Assembly (NCBI GenBank): GCA_050290265.1
Contig: JBNKHI010000010.1
Location: 18,438-82,437 of the forward strand
Origin: JBNKFV01 sp050290265
Lineage (GTDB): Bacteria; Pseudomonadota; Gammaproteobacteria; Pseudomonadales; Cellvibrionaceae
Direction: 5' to 3'
DNA length: 64,000 bases
The notes under the pieces were generated by a model that ran no database searches, was not told the DNA's origin, and saw nothing but the letters and a program-made list of their open reading frames with translations. Of this stretch, positions 42,870-51,003 are shown in pieces. Position 1 is the first letter of the stretch; each line of letters begins with the position of its first letter. Both the position numbers and the translations under genes were made by a program.

Positions 42870-43000
42870 TCTGACCAGGCCGGTTCCGGACTCGTGACAT
42901 GCATACGCACAATCACTTTACCGTTGCGGGGGCAGTGTTGGAATCACATACTTAGCGGTTATTACCGTTTAGCACGCATACCAAACTTCCCGTTTACCCC
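42870..43000 (-). promoter_or_regulatory. Cobalamin riboswitch
   Basis: On the minus strand the RNA begins with a GGGAAGTTTGGT helix. It continues with a B12-box-like CCAACACTGCCCCCGCAACG, then GAGTCCGGAACCGGCC, the conserved closing segment. These match the cobalamin aptamer core. The last part (42780-42870) can form GTCAGAAC/GTTCTGAC pairings and is a candidate expression platform. The aptamer's 3' end lies about 170 nt upstream of the btuB start. Confidence 0.92.
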
Positions 43001-43243
43001 ATCCCCTTTATCACAAACGTTAATGTGTAAATCACAGTCATAACGCTGCCTAAATGATGGGCACCTGAACAGAGTTGGCAGCCCCAAGCTTCTTACGACC
43101 CAGGTCTGCCAAGTGGCCTAGTATAAACAATCCACAGTCTAATTGCTCTTTGACTTTCACACTTTTTCCAAATACAGGATAATGCCCGCCCGTTAGCACC
43201 GACTAAACAATGCGTTACTGAAAGATATAAAAGAGAGTAAACC

Positions 43244-43588
43244 ATGACCCCAGCCGAACTTATCAGCCAACTGCGTAGCAATGCCGACAGTATTGAATTT
43301 GCCGATGTGATCGACGTGATTACCGAGCACTACAACTACACGCCGACCCGTTTCAGTAATGGAGAAGTGACCAACGAAGCAGGTACCAATGAAGGCTCCT
43401 GCAAAATTTTTGCATTTGCCCAGCTTAACCAACTGAGTGAAACTGAAACACTGGCACTGTTTGGAAAATACTATCGTGACGATGTCATGGGCAACCCAGC
43501 CGGTGAGGACCACGCAAATATTCGCAACTTCATTTTAGACGGCTGGCTCGGCATCAAATTTGATCAAGAAGCATTAAGCCTCAAATAA
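43244..43588 (+). CDS. HopJ-like family protein
   Basis: The 114-residue protein matches the family named after the Pseudomonas type III effector HopJ: FADVIDVITEHYNYTPTRFSNGE and NEAGTNEGSCKIFAFAQLNQLSETETLALFGKYYRDDV. It is widespread in non-pathogenic marine bacteria, so a housekeeping role is more likely than secretion. No signal peptide or membrane segment is present. An AAGAGAGT site precedes the ATG. The function is unknown. Confidence 0.87.
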   Translation: MTPAELISQLRSNADSIEFADVIDVITEHYNYTPTRFSNGEVTNEAGTNEGSCKIFAFAQLNQLSETETLALFGKYYRDDVMGNPAGEDHANIRNFILDGWLGIKFDQEALSLK

Positions 43589-43604
43589 CTCGAACCCAGC
43601 CTTC

Positions 43605-43645
43605 GTGTTCTCTGACTGCCAACCTACCGGCCAATCAGAGAACAC
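43605..43645. terminator. Hairpin between convergent genes
   Basis: GTGTTCTCTGACTG and CAATCAGAGAACAC pair over 13 of 14 positions. There is no good T run, so it may be a weak terminator for either gene. Confidence 0.5.
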
Positions 43646-43664
43646 AAAAATCAACGCATACAGA

Positions 43665-43925
43665 TCAAATCAAGCTAACCGTTTTTGCTTCAGAGCGTTC
43701 GATCATTTTCACAATCGCTGACTGAATAAATTCATCCTCACGAGCATTGTCCTTACTTTGAAATCGTTGCTCCATGGGTTCGGCACCTTCTTCAGCGACA
43801 AAAGTTACAGTAACAGTGCTGCCCGCTCCACTCTCGTCAGAATAAGAAATGGATATTTCTGGATATCCTTGAAATCCCATCTTCACCCGCTTGGCAATTC
43901 TCTTTTTCGATTTATCCAAATTCAT
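43665..43925 (-). CDS. Conserved hypothetical protein (small, basic N-terminus)
   Basis: An 86-residue protein beginning MNLDKSKKRIAKRVKMGFQGYPEIS, followed by beta-like strands (TVTVTFVAEEGAEPMEQRF) and an acidic segment with REDEFIQSAIVKMIERSEAKTV. I recognise this as a conserved hypothetical of pseudomonad-like genomes, but know no function. It is complete, and its stop is convergent with the HopJ-like gene. Confidence 0.7.
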   Translation of the reverse strand: MNLDKSKKRIAKRVKMGFQGYPEISISYSDESGAGSTVTVTFVAEEGAEPMEQRFQSKDNAREDEFIQSAIVKMIERSEAKTVSLI

Positions 43926-44167
43926 CTATGGTTCTCTATGTAGGAAGCTGCTGGCTGAACAGCTCTTGGGAATTCTAAGCCTGAAATCTAACCGCTAATC
44001 CTAAGCATGCCAGCGTTGCCGGCTATTTGATAGTGACATCTTGATAACCCTTTGATAACGCTATTGATAAATCGCAATGCCGCCCATTATCACTTTGGTA
44101 TATTGGAATAGCATTTTTTGCTGATCATCAGTGCTCACACCACCGCCCTTATTCAACAGGATTTAGC

Positions 44168-45550
44168 ATGATCTCCAGTACACCTACGGTATTACCAACT
44201 AGCGCAAGCCCTCGCAAGCCAATTGAATTTAGCGGATACCCAGACTGCATCCAGAAACTGCGTGCCCTGATCAGCGATAAACCGATGGCTCCCCTGCAAA
44301 TATTGGTCGTGACACTGTGTTTTATACTAAACATGCTGGATGGCATGGACGTAGTATTGATGTCTTATGCTGCACCGGTACTGGCCTCTGAATGGGAAAT
44401 CCCAGCCGCTGCGCTGGGTGCAGTGTTCAGTGCTGCACTCATTGGTATGACCGCTGGTTGCCTCGTGCTAGCACCCTACGCCGATATCATCGGCCGCCGA
44501 AAAATGATTTTAATATCAGTATTCGTTATCGCCATTGGCATGTTGTTGTCCGCACTTAGCAAGAACATACTGCAACTCTCAGCAGCACGGGTTTTCACCG
44601 GCTTGGGCCTGGGAGCGATCCTTCCCAGTATGGCAGCAATGGCAACCGAGTTTTCATCCGAACAACGGCGCAACCTATCGGTCACCTTTGTTCAGGCTGC
44701 CTACCCTATTGGCGCGGTGATCACTGGCTTTGCTGCCGCTAACATCATGCCGGTACAGGGTTGGCAACCCATGTTCTTCTGGGCCGCCGCGATGACGGGA
44801 ATCATGCTGCCCATTATTTATTTTTTAATGCCTGAGTCGTTGGAGTTTTTAGCCAAGAAACAACCCCGTAACGCACTGCAAAAAATCAACAAAACGCTGG
44901 AACAGCTTAACGCCCCCAACTTAAGAGAATTGCCAGAACAACCCATAGATGCTCACCAAAAAACCAAAGTTTCAGCCCTGTTTTCAGGGCAACGAAAATA
45001 CTCCACCATCATGCTGTGGTTAAGCTTTATGTTTTCGTTCTTCACACTTTATTTTGTCATTAGCTGGATACCCAAAATTGCGGTGGATGCAGGCTTACCC
45101 TTGGACAAAAGTATTTATGCTGGCACGGCTTATAACGCTGGATCGTTTGCAGGCAGTATTTTTCTAGGCTGGATTTCTGCACGATTCGGTCTGCAAAAAG
45201 TTATCTTCGTATTCTTCGCCATTGCTGCAGTAACACTGATGATCTTTGGCTCAGTCAGTATGACGGTATTTTTTATTCTGCTGGTCGCATTCGTCATTGG
45301 CATTACGGTAAACGGCGGGTTTAACGGCCTATATCCCTTGGCTGCGCGCCTGTACCCCACAGAAATCCGTGCAACCGGTGTTGGCTGGGCAGCAGGTGCT
45401 GCTCGTGCAGGTGCTGTATTAGGCCCGTTGGTGGGCGGGTATTTACTGCAATCAGGAGTGGGTTTAGCCGTTACATTTGCCGTTTTTGCTGTACCTATTT
45501 TTCTGTCTGGCGTTGCTGCCTGGTATATCCGCACCAGCGATTTTGCCTAG
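44168..45550 (+). CDS. MFS transporter, aromatic-acid/H+ symporter type
   Basis: The 460-residue carrier has twelve helices. It begins FILNMLDGMDVVLMSYAAPVLASEW, the AAHS-family helix-1 pattern with the essential Asp. It continues with APYADIIGRRKMILISV (motif A) and the conserved YPTEIRATGVGWAAGAARAGAVLGPLVGGYL in the second half. Typical substrates are benzoate, 4-hydroxybenzoate, muconate or vanillate. No ring-cleavage gene is nearby, so the substrate is open. Confidence 0.87.
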   Translation: MISSTPTVLPTSASPRKPIEFSGYPDCIQKLRALISDKPMAPLQILVVTLCFILNMLDGMDVVLMSYAAPVLASEWEIPAAALGAVFSAALIGMTAGCLVLAPYADIIGRRKMILISVFVIAIGMLLSALSKNILQLSAARVFTGLGLGAILPSMAAMATEFSSEQRRNLSVTFVQAAYPIGAVITGFAAANIMPVQGWQPMFFWAAAMTGIMLPIIYFLMPESLEFLAKKQPRNALQKINKTLEQLNAPNLRELPEQPIDAHQKTKVSALFSGQRKYSTIMLWLSFMFSFFTLYFVISWIPKIAVDAGLPLDKSIYAGTAYNAGSFAGSIFLGWISARFGLQKVIFVFFAIAAVTLMIFGSVSMTVFFILLVAFVIGITVNGGFNGLYPLAARLYPTEIRATGVGWAAGAARAGAVLGPLVGGYLLQSGVGLAVTFAVFAVPIFLSGVAAWYIRTSDFA

Positions 45551-45965
45551 CACGTCGACGTTCAACGATATTTTTTTGACAAAGCACTTTTAATCACACC
45601 AGCACTTAGCAAAACAACCTGTTTTTAACCAGCAGCAGATACCATGTACTGGCAACGTAGTGTTATCCCGACGGCTGTCACCGGTGATGGCCGCCCTATT
45701 TAACCGGCAAAAACCGTACACCTCTATTGGGTTATATAAAATAATCAGTCAACAGATTAGTATTCATTCAGTATCTATCTATGCCAATACCTATGCAAAC
45801 CCAATACATATAAACCCAGTACCTATATAAACCTAGCATCTATGAAAATCCGCTATATACAGACTAGGCGTCGAGGGTTGCAGATAAAACCAGAAGCATG
45901 ACCAGTTTAAGCACTCGAATAACAATGAATGAGTAATCTCAATAATTATCGAAAACAGGAGAATA
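45551..45965. other. Intergenic region with degenerate 15-17-bp tandem repeats
   Basis: No gene was seen. Four units of the form CCAATACCTATGCAAA lie at 45784-45848 with drift between copies. Function unknown. Confidence 0.6.
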
Positions 45966-46931
45966 ATGCCAATGATATGCCTGAGAAAACTAACGCTACT
46001 ACTCTCACTCGCACTACCCTGCCTGAATTCATTGGCGGCAGAACTGGTCCAATCAGACATCATCCTAAAGCCGTCAGAAATGCCCGGTGGCGAAATGACG
46101 CTAGAAAAATATCGCGCCTATATAAATCTCTTCAATCACAAAGACCCCCGGTTTGCCGATTATTATCATGACACTATGGTATTTAAACGCAGTGAAGATG
46201 AAGTTCTGATTGGTAGAGACGCGGTCAAAGCTTTTTACGCCGACGCCTGGACCCGCATAGATGAACGAGTATGGGAAGATGCCATAGCCATAGATAACAA
46301 AAATGGTGTCATGGCCGTTGATCTATCAGTTGAGTTGTTAGCAAAACAAGACCCCACACCAGACGCCAGTATCCGTTTAAAAAAAGGAGATCATTTGCTG
46401 CTGCGCGAGGTGCTTTTTTACAAACTTAAAGACGGCTTAATCACGTCACTGGATGCTCCCGATAACTACCGAATAATGACACCTGCCAATGGCGCCCCTT
46501 TGCCAGTGAATGAAGTAACCGAGTCTATTCCCCCTCTGCAGCGGGAATCACTGGAAGCCGCCTACGCAAAATATGCAGACTGTTTTAATCGGCAAATTGT
46601 CGAGTGCTTTTCAGATTTCTACAACCCGGATATCAAATTTATCAGCGAAGTCCTGCCCACCATGCACAGCACGGAAGAAATCGTAAACTTCTACTTACCC
46701 GTGTGGAAACATTTAAAAGAAAACCTGGTAATTCACGGTTTCCGTTATGAAGGCAAGTGGATGTATGTTCAAGTATCCAACACGTTAACCGTCTTTGAAG
46801 ATTATCCAGATTTTGTTGCCGGCCCATTGAAAAAAGGCGACAGGACAATTTCCGGAGAAGTGGCTTACGAAATCAAAAATGGACGCTTTGCAGCAGTGTA
46901 TGACGGAATAGACCCAGCCAAGATGCAATAG
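45966..46931 (+). CDS. Exported protein with two SnoaL/NTF2-like domains
   Basis: The 321-residue protein has a signal peptide (about residues 1-24, cleavage after SLAA). Two repeats of an NTF2-like fold follow: residues about 40-165 (EKYRAYINLFNHKDPRFADYYHD...VLIGRDAVKAFYADAW) and 190-310 (EAAYAKYADCFNRQIVECFSDFYNPDIKF...EEIVNFYLPVWKHL). Such domains act as isomerases, dehydratases or binding modules for polyketide- or steroid-like compounds. CAGGAG lies before the ATG. Two cysteines flank the second repeat's first helix. The ligand is unknown. Confidence 0.78.
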   Translation: MPMICLRKLTLLLSLALPCLNSLAAELVQSDIILKPSEMPGGEMTLEKYRAYINLFNHKDPRFADYYHDTMVFKRSEDEVLIGRDAVKAFYADAWTRIDERVWEDAIAIDNKNGVMAVDLSVELLAKQDPTPDASIRLKKGDHLLLREVLFYKLKDGLITSLDAPDNYRIMTPANGAPLPVNEVTESIPPLQRESLEAAYAKYADCFNRQIVECFSDFYNPDIKFISEVLPTMHSTEEIVNFYLPVWKHLKENLVIHGFRYEGKWMYVQVSNTLTVFEDYPDFVAGPLKKGDRTISGEVAYEIKNGRFAAVYDGIDPAKMQ

Positions 46932-47028
46932 TCGTTAGAAAAAATGAACACACAAACGATAAGTCCTATATATCAAGGGTAAAGTAAATAAGCTAACAAT
47001 AATAAAATCCGATTTCTCTCACAACTTA

Positions 47029-47940
47029 TTATATGTTCTCTGGGGCATTCAACGTGTCGTCACGTATGACAGAGGTATTAAGTTGTGAGTTTTGTGCGAA
47101 TGAAATCGTTGTTTGAGGGAAAGCTATTTCAATACCAACATTATCAAAGCGCTGCTTAATATTTTGAAGAGAATCACATTGCAGGACAAAGCCATTTGCG
47201 GGATTCTCTGCCCAAGCCCAAGCGCGCAAATTAACAGAAGAATCCCCTAAATTAGTTACACGCACTACGACAATAGGAACATTTTCACTCTTCTGTTCGG
47301 AAGAGCGATTATCGATGGTAAATGGATGACTGGCTATTGTCTCAGCCATAATAGGAATCGCACGTTCAATATCTGAAGAATAGCCAATACCAACATCAAT
47401 CATTTTACAGATGAAGTTGTCTGTATGATTGGCATTAACAATCACTTGGCTGCCTATCTGAGAATTTGGAATTATTACCCTATTATTTTCATAATCTCGC
47501 ACAACTGTTTCGCGAAGCGTTATATCCTCAACGATACCGGTATACTGATTATTAAAGGTAATTTTGTCACCAATTTTAAAGGGGCGAAAATAAATTATCA
47601 TAAATCCGCTGAAGATATTGCTCAGAATTTGTTGCGAGGCCAGCCCACTAACTATGGTCAAAATACCAGCACCCGCCAGGAATGAATGCCCTATTATTTT
47701 GAATTCAGGTATATGAGTCAGGGCTGATCCAATACCCACAATGTAGATGGTTGTGTTAATCACTCGCTGGACAAATCTTAAAGCAGTTGGGTCGAAACTA
47801 TCTTTCGCAATTTTCGCCTTGGCTACTCGGGAAATCGCACGATTTAGAGTCCAATTAACAGCTACAGTGATCAGCAGTATACTGCTGATCACAACCAACA
47901 ATCTGAAATCGGTAGGTATATTTGCAAAAATCGAATTCAT
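47029..47940 (-). CDS. MscS-family mechanosensitive channel
   Basis: A 303-residue MscS-type protein. The membrane part has three or four helices; the pore helix includes HSFLAGAGILTIVSGLASQQILSNIFSGFMI (about 92-122). Then comes the beta domain FRPFKIGDKITFNNQYTGIVEDITLRETVV and NSQIGSQVIVNANH. Compared with the MscS at 28492, the pore is less Gly/Ala-regular and the C-terminus is longer, so it may differ in gating or conduct ions selectively. Transcribed alone. Confidence 0.87.
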   Translation of the reverse strand: MNSIFANIPTDFRLLVVISSILLITVAVNWTLNRAISRVAKAKIAKDSFDPTALRFVQRVINTTIYIVGIGSALTHIPEFKIIGHSFLAGAGILTIVSGLASQQILSNIFSGFMIIYFRPFKIGDKITFNNQYTGIVEDITLRETVVRDYENNRVIIPNSQIGSQVIVNANHTDNFICKMIDVGIGYSSDIERAIPIMAETIASHPFTIDNRSSEQKSENVPIVVVRVTNLGDSSVNLRAWAWAENPANGFVLQCDSLQNIKQRFDNVGIEIAFPQTTISFAQNSQLNTSVIRDDTLNAPENI

Positions 47941-48568
47941 TGAGTGAGTACTCTTATTAAAAACAACGCCAAACTAAGGGGGCGCAAAGCGTCCCTTAGA
48001 GCAAGATATTAGCGATCGAACTGGACCTGGTTTTTCTTAAATACCGTAAATCTTAATTTGAGCCATTCGTTGCTCCCTGTGATATAAAGCCGCAATGACT
48101 TATCTCTATGAAAGGAAAATCCAAGCAGGAAATTCCTTTACTATCAAATAGTTAAAAATCCCTATTTATTGGGACGCGGGGGTAGACGTCACGGTAACGT
48201 CTATTGTTACGTTGCTGTTTTAAATAGGCATATTGTAGACCCTGGACCAGCATCACTCAAAACCAATGGTTCCAATCCCAGTGATACAGCCCCCAAAATC
48301 CTTTTGCTTTGACTGGGCATTACGCACAATCAAAAATCCTAATTACACTATCATAGTAATTATCTTAATCTCGTATTTATCTAAATCACAGCTCTATAGA
48401 GAGAATTTCTGTTTAACGGTGGTATAGCTATACCCCGCCAAGTGCTAACGCTTGATTGTCATCATCTAAACAAATGTGCTAACGTTATCATTGATAACAT
48501 TTTGTTTTAAGCCTGAATATAATCAAACGTAACATTAACTCGTTAAAGTACAAAAAAATGGGGTAAAG
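47941..48568. other. Regulatory intergenic region upstream of the serine hydrolase gene
   Basis: No gene was recognised over about 630 bp. It contains the 14-bp perfect palindrome GGTATAGCTATACC (48421-48434) and the 15-bp operator at 48484-48498, just upstream of the hydrolase start. The rest shows nothing convincing. Confidence 0.6.
48484..48498. promoter_or_regulatory. Palindromic operator GTTATCATTGATAAC
   Basis: A near-perfect 15-bp palindrome about 70 bp upstream of the serine hydrolase start. The same sequence with one changed central base occurs at 50896-50910, upstream of the TonB-receptor operon, so a common regulator is likely. Confidence 0.7.
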
Positions 48569-49798
48569 ATGAAAGGTCAACTGAAATTAAAACTGCCACT
48601 GCTTGCTATATGCTTATTGATTTCGACGCTATCACAAGCAGCTGGGTACCCTGCTCCACCCACCGATCCGTCACTACCCCCTTCAACGGTTGAACCGACG
48701 GTGCAACAATTGCGTCGCGCTATGCTTGATCAGGGCGTAAGCAGCCTGGCCATGCATAATATGGACGAACTTTTTACGACACGTATTGTTGGGCGGTCTG
48801 GTCCGGCCTGGAATTTACAGCGAGATGATCGGACACTGGATTTCACCTATGAATTTCAGGGGCAGATGTATACCCCTGACGAATTTCTGGAGCGTACTTA
48901 CACCAATGCATTACTGATCATGAAAAATGGCAAGATTATCTTTGAGAAGTACCGTAATCAAACAAATGAAACTACCCGGTTCATGGCATTTTCCATGACC
49001 AAGTCCATCACCTCTATTTTGATTGGTATAGCCCTCGAAGAAAAACGAATCGATTCTATTGATGATCCAATAGACAAATATTTACCGGAACTTTCGAAAA
49101 GCGGTTATGAGGGTGTGACCATCCGGCAAATTTTGCAAATGCGTTCAGGTATTAATTACCCGGAGCGTTATGATTTTGGCAATCCCGGGATTGCAGCCAC
49201 CAATCATGAAAATTCACTTGTATTAAATGTCACGCGTTTCGCAGATATAGCTCGCACGCTTAAACGCAAACATCCTCCTGGTAAAGTGTGGGAATATAAA
49301 ACTATTGATACAGCGGTGCTGGGTTGGCTGCTGGAACGTGTTAGCGGTGGTAGTACCGTAGCAGCTTACACTTCACAACGCCTATGGGAACCACTTGGTG
49401 CTGAAGCCAATGGTTATTATATTATGGATGGCCCCCCAGATATCGGTCGTGAATTCAGCGGCGCAGGCTTTAATGCCACATTACGCGATTTTGCACGATT
49501 GGGACAAATGGTACTTAATGGTGGCGTAGCCAATGGTCATCGCATAGTCTCAGAAAGGTGGCTAAAAGAATCCACTGCACCAACGGACAAGGCTGATCCC
49601 GTTTATGGCTACCAGTGGTGGATGGGGTTACGCCCCGGCTCTTTTGAAGCTTCGGGCTTGCTTGGACAGTATATTTTTATAGACCCAACTACCAACACTG
49701 TAGCGGTTAAACTAAGTTACTATCCACCAGGCGATATGGTGCCCCATCAAGAAACCCAGCACTTTCTGGCAGCAGTATCGGCTTGGTCACCCGAGTAA
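48569..49798 (+). CDS. Exported serine hydrolase, beta-lactamase class C/EstB type
   Basis: The 409-residue protein has a signal peptide (about 1-24) and the SxxK nucleophile motif in FMAFSMTKSIT (Ser142, Lys145). The usual second motif YxN is replaced by YKT (WEYKTIDTAVLG, about residue 253). A late HQE-type segment lies where class C enzymes have KTG. Proteins of this group are esterases, peptidases or amide hydrolases rather than true beta-lactamases; 6-aminohexanoate-dimer hydrolase-like enzymes also look like this. It shares an operator with the TonB-receptor operon, so its product may be that system's substrate. Confidence 0.82.
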   Translation: MKGQLKLKLPLLAICLLISTLSQAAGYPAPPTDPSLPPSTVEPTVQQLRRAMLDQGVSSLAMHNMDELFTTRIVGRSGPAWNLQRDDRTLDFTYEFQGQMYTPDEFLERTYTNALLIMKNGKIIFEKYRNQTNETTRFMAFSMTKSITSILIGIALEEKRIDSIDDPIDKYLPELSKSGYEGVTIRQILQMRSGINYPERYDFGNPGIAATNHENSLVLNVTRFADIARTLKRKHPPGKVWEYKTIDTAVLGWLLERVSGGSTVAAYTSQRLWEPLGAEANGYYIMDGPPDIGREFSGAGFNATLRDFARLGQMVLNGGVANGHRIVSERWLKESTAPTDKADPVYGYQWWMGLRPGSFEASGLLGQYIFIDPTTNTVAVKLSYYPPGDMVPHQETQHFLAAVSAWSPE

Positions 49799-50055
49799 CA
49801 GGCCGCAATGAATCAGCAGACAACACAGGTTTTCACGCTACCATACCCGATGTATGAGCCAGTGGAACCTGCCTGCTGAACTCAAAATGAATACAATATT
49901 TGTTATGCTCGAGATGCTGATGTCAGCTTCGCAGTGTATGCAAGATTTGTTAAAACTAAATTATTCAGCTCTACATTAGAAACGATATACAAATCCAAAT
50001 AGAAAGATAAACGCATTTGAAGACTGACTAGATGGATCAGAATCAATATCGTTGC

Positions 50056-50610
50056 TTATTTACTTTTCTGCTTTTCTTTTTTTAGACGCGCGCGCAACCC
50101 GTCCAGAACGGAGCCCAAGGCAAAATCAAAAGCATTTTCATGATTATAATTAGGCTCTGCCCGATTAGCTCTCTCTAATTCATGATCTTCTCGAAGCTGC
50201 CAACCCATCATAAAACTTGTAAATAACTTGGAAGCATACAGTGCTGTTTCAGGGCGAAACCCTGCATCAGTCAGCGGTTTAGAAATGAGATCTAGAGGTT
50301 CAATAGGTAATGACTCTGCTACGATCTTTGCCCCATCTCGGTATTTGCTAACAGCGGCAGCAGATTCTCTGGCAACGCGTTCTAACCACTTATCCCACTT
50401 TTCATTTTCTTCCACAGTCTGTAAAACGGGCAAAAGTATTGCCGCTGCCATTTGGTCAGTTAATTCGCTCATACTTTTAAAATGTCGATATAATGCTGGC
50501 CCCTCTACACCCAACTCTTTCCCAAGTCGTCTTGTTGTTAATTTTTCAAAACCTATTTCATTCACAAGCTCCAAGGCTCTTTTAACAATAATTTCTCGAT
50601 TTAGACGCAC
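50056..50610 (-). CDS. TetR-family transcriptional regulator
   Basis: A 184-residue protein. The N-terminal helix-turn-helix (INREIIVKRAL-like start, then LTTRRLGKELGVEGPALYRHFKSMSEL, residues 22-48) is followed by an all-helical ligand-binding domain closest to the classic TetR/TetC C-terminal type (AILLPVLQTVEENEKWDKWLE). It lies between the serine hydrolase and the receptor operon, and is the natural candidate for binding the palindrome present in front of both, although its own promoter lacks a clear copy. The ligand is unknown. Confidence 0.88.
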   Translation of the reverse strand: MRLNREIIVKRALELVNEIGFEKLTTRRLGKELGVEGPALYRHFKSMSELTDQMAAAILLPVLQTVEENEKWDKWLERVARESAAAVSKYRDGAKIVAESLPIEPLDLISKPLTDAGFRPETALYASKLFTSFMMGWQLREDHELERANRAEPNYNHENAFDFALGSVLDGLRARLKKEKQKSK

Positions 50611-50895
50611 GTCTTCTCCTTATACCTTATATTTTTGCCATTTCGAGTTACGCAAATATGTAGACACAGTGTTTACTTTATCGAACAATAAAAGCAAATA
50701 CTTTTATCTATAGGATAATAGTATATCGACTTAAAAAATCTAAGCGAATGATATTAAATGATTTTTTGAGTGAATCATTATGTTCTGTTAGTCCAGAATA
50801 GCCTCAGACTCAATTTCTACACTATCCGTTTTACGCTTTACTCCCTTCGCTGCATACGCTTGTCGCCCACAATAAAAGGTGCTAGCCTCGAAAAT

Positions 50896-50910
50896 GTTAT
50901 CACTGATAAC
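50896..50910. promoter_or_regulatory. Palindromic operator GTTATCACTGATAAC
   Basis: Lies about 95 bp before the receptor start. It matches the operator at 48484-48498 at 14 of 15 positions. The rest of 50611-51003 shows no gene. Confidence 0.7.
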
Positions 50911-51003
50911 TTGAAGCTGTATTTTATATACAAACCCCTTATGCCAAGCATTAAGTAAGGTTGAGACAGGGGAAAAACAACATAGATAACCTTGGGGAAC
51001 CTC

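Noticed and set aside
43093..43281. A 62-codon minus-strand frame before the HopJ-like gene
   Set aside because: It covers the HopJ promoter and start, has no ribosome site, and looks like chance.
44036..44075. Another copy of the GTTATCAYTGATAAC operator
   Set aside because: The TTGATAAC words there are direct repeats, not a palindrome, so they do not match the operator.
45130..45534. A 134-codon frame opposite the AAHS-type MFS gene
   Set aside because: It is fully antisense to a well-supported transporter gene and is proline/alanine-rich as an expected shadow.
48569..49798. A true class C beta-lactamase (ampC)
   Set aside because: SxxK is present, but YxN and KTG are not in their usual form, and no ampR-type LysR regulator is adjacent.
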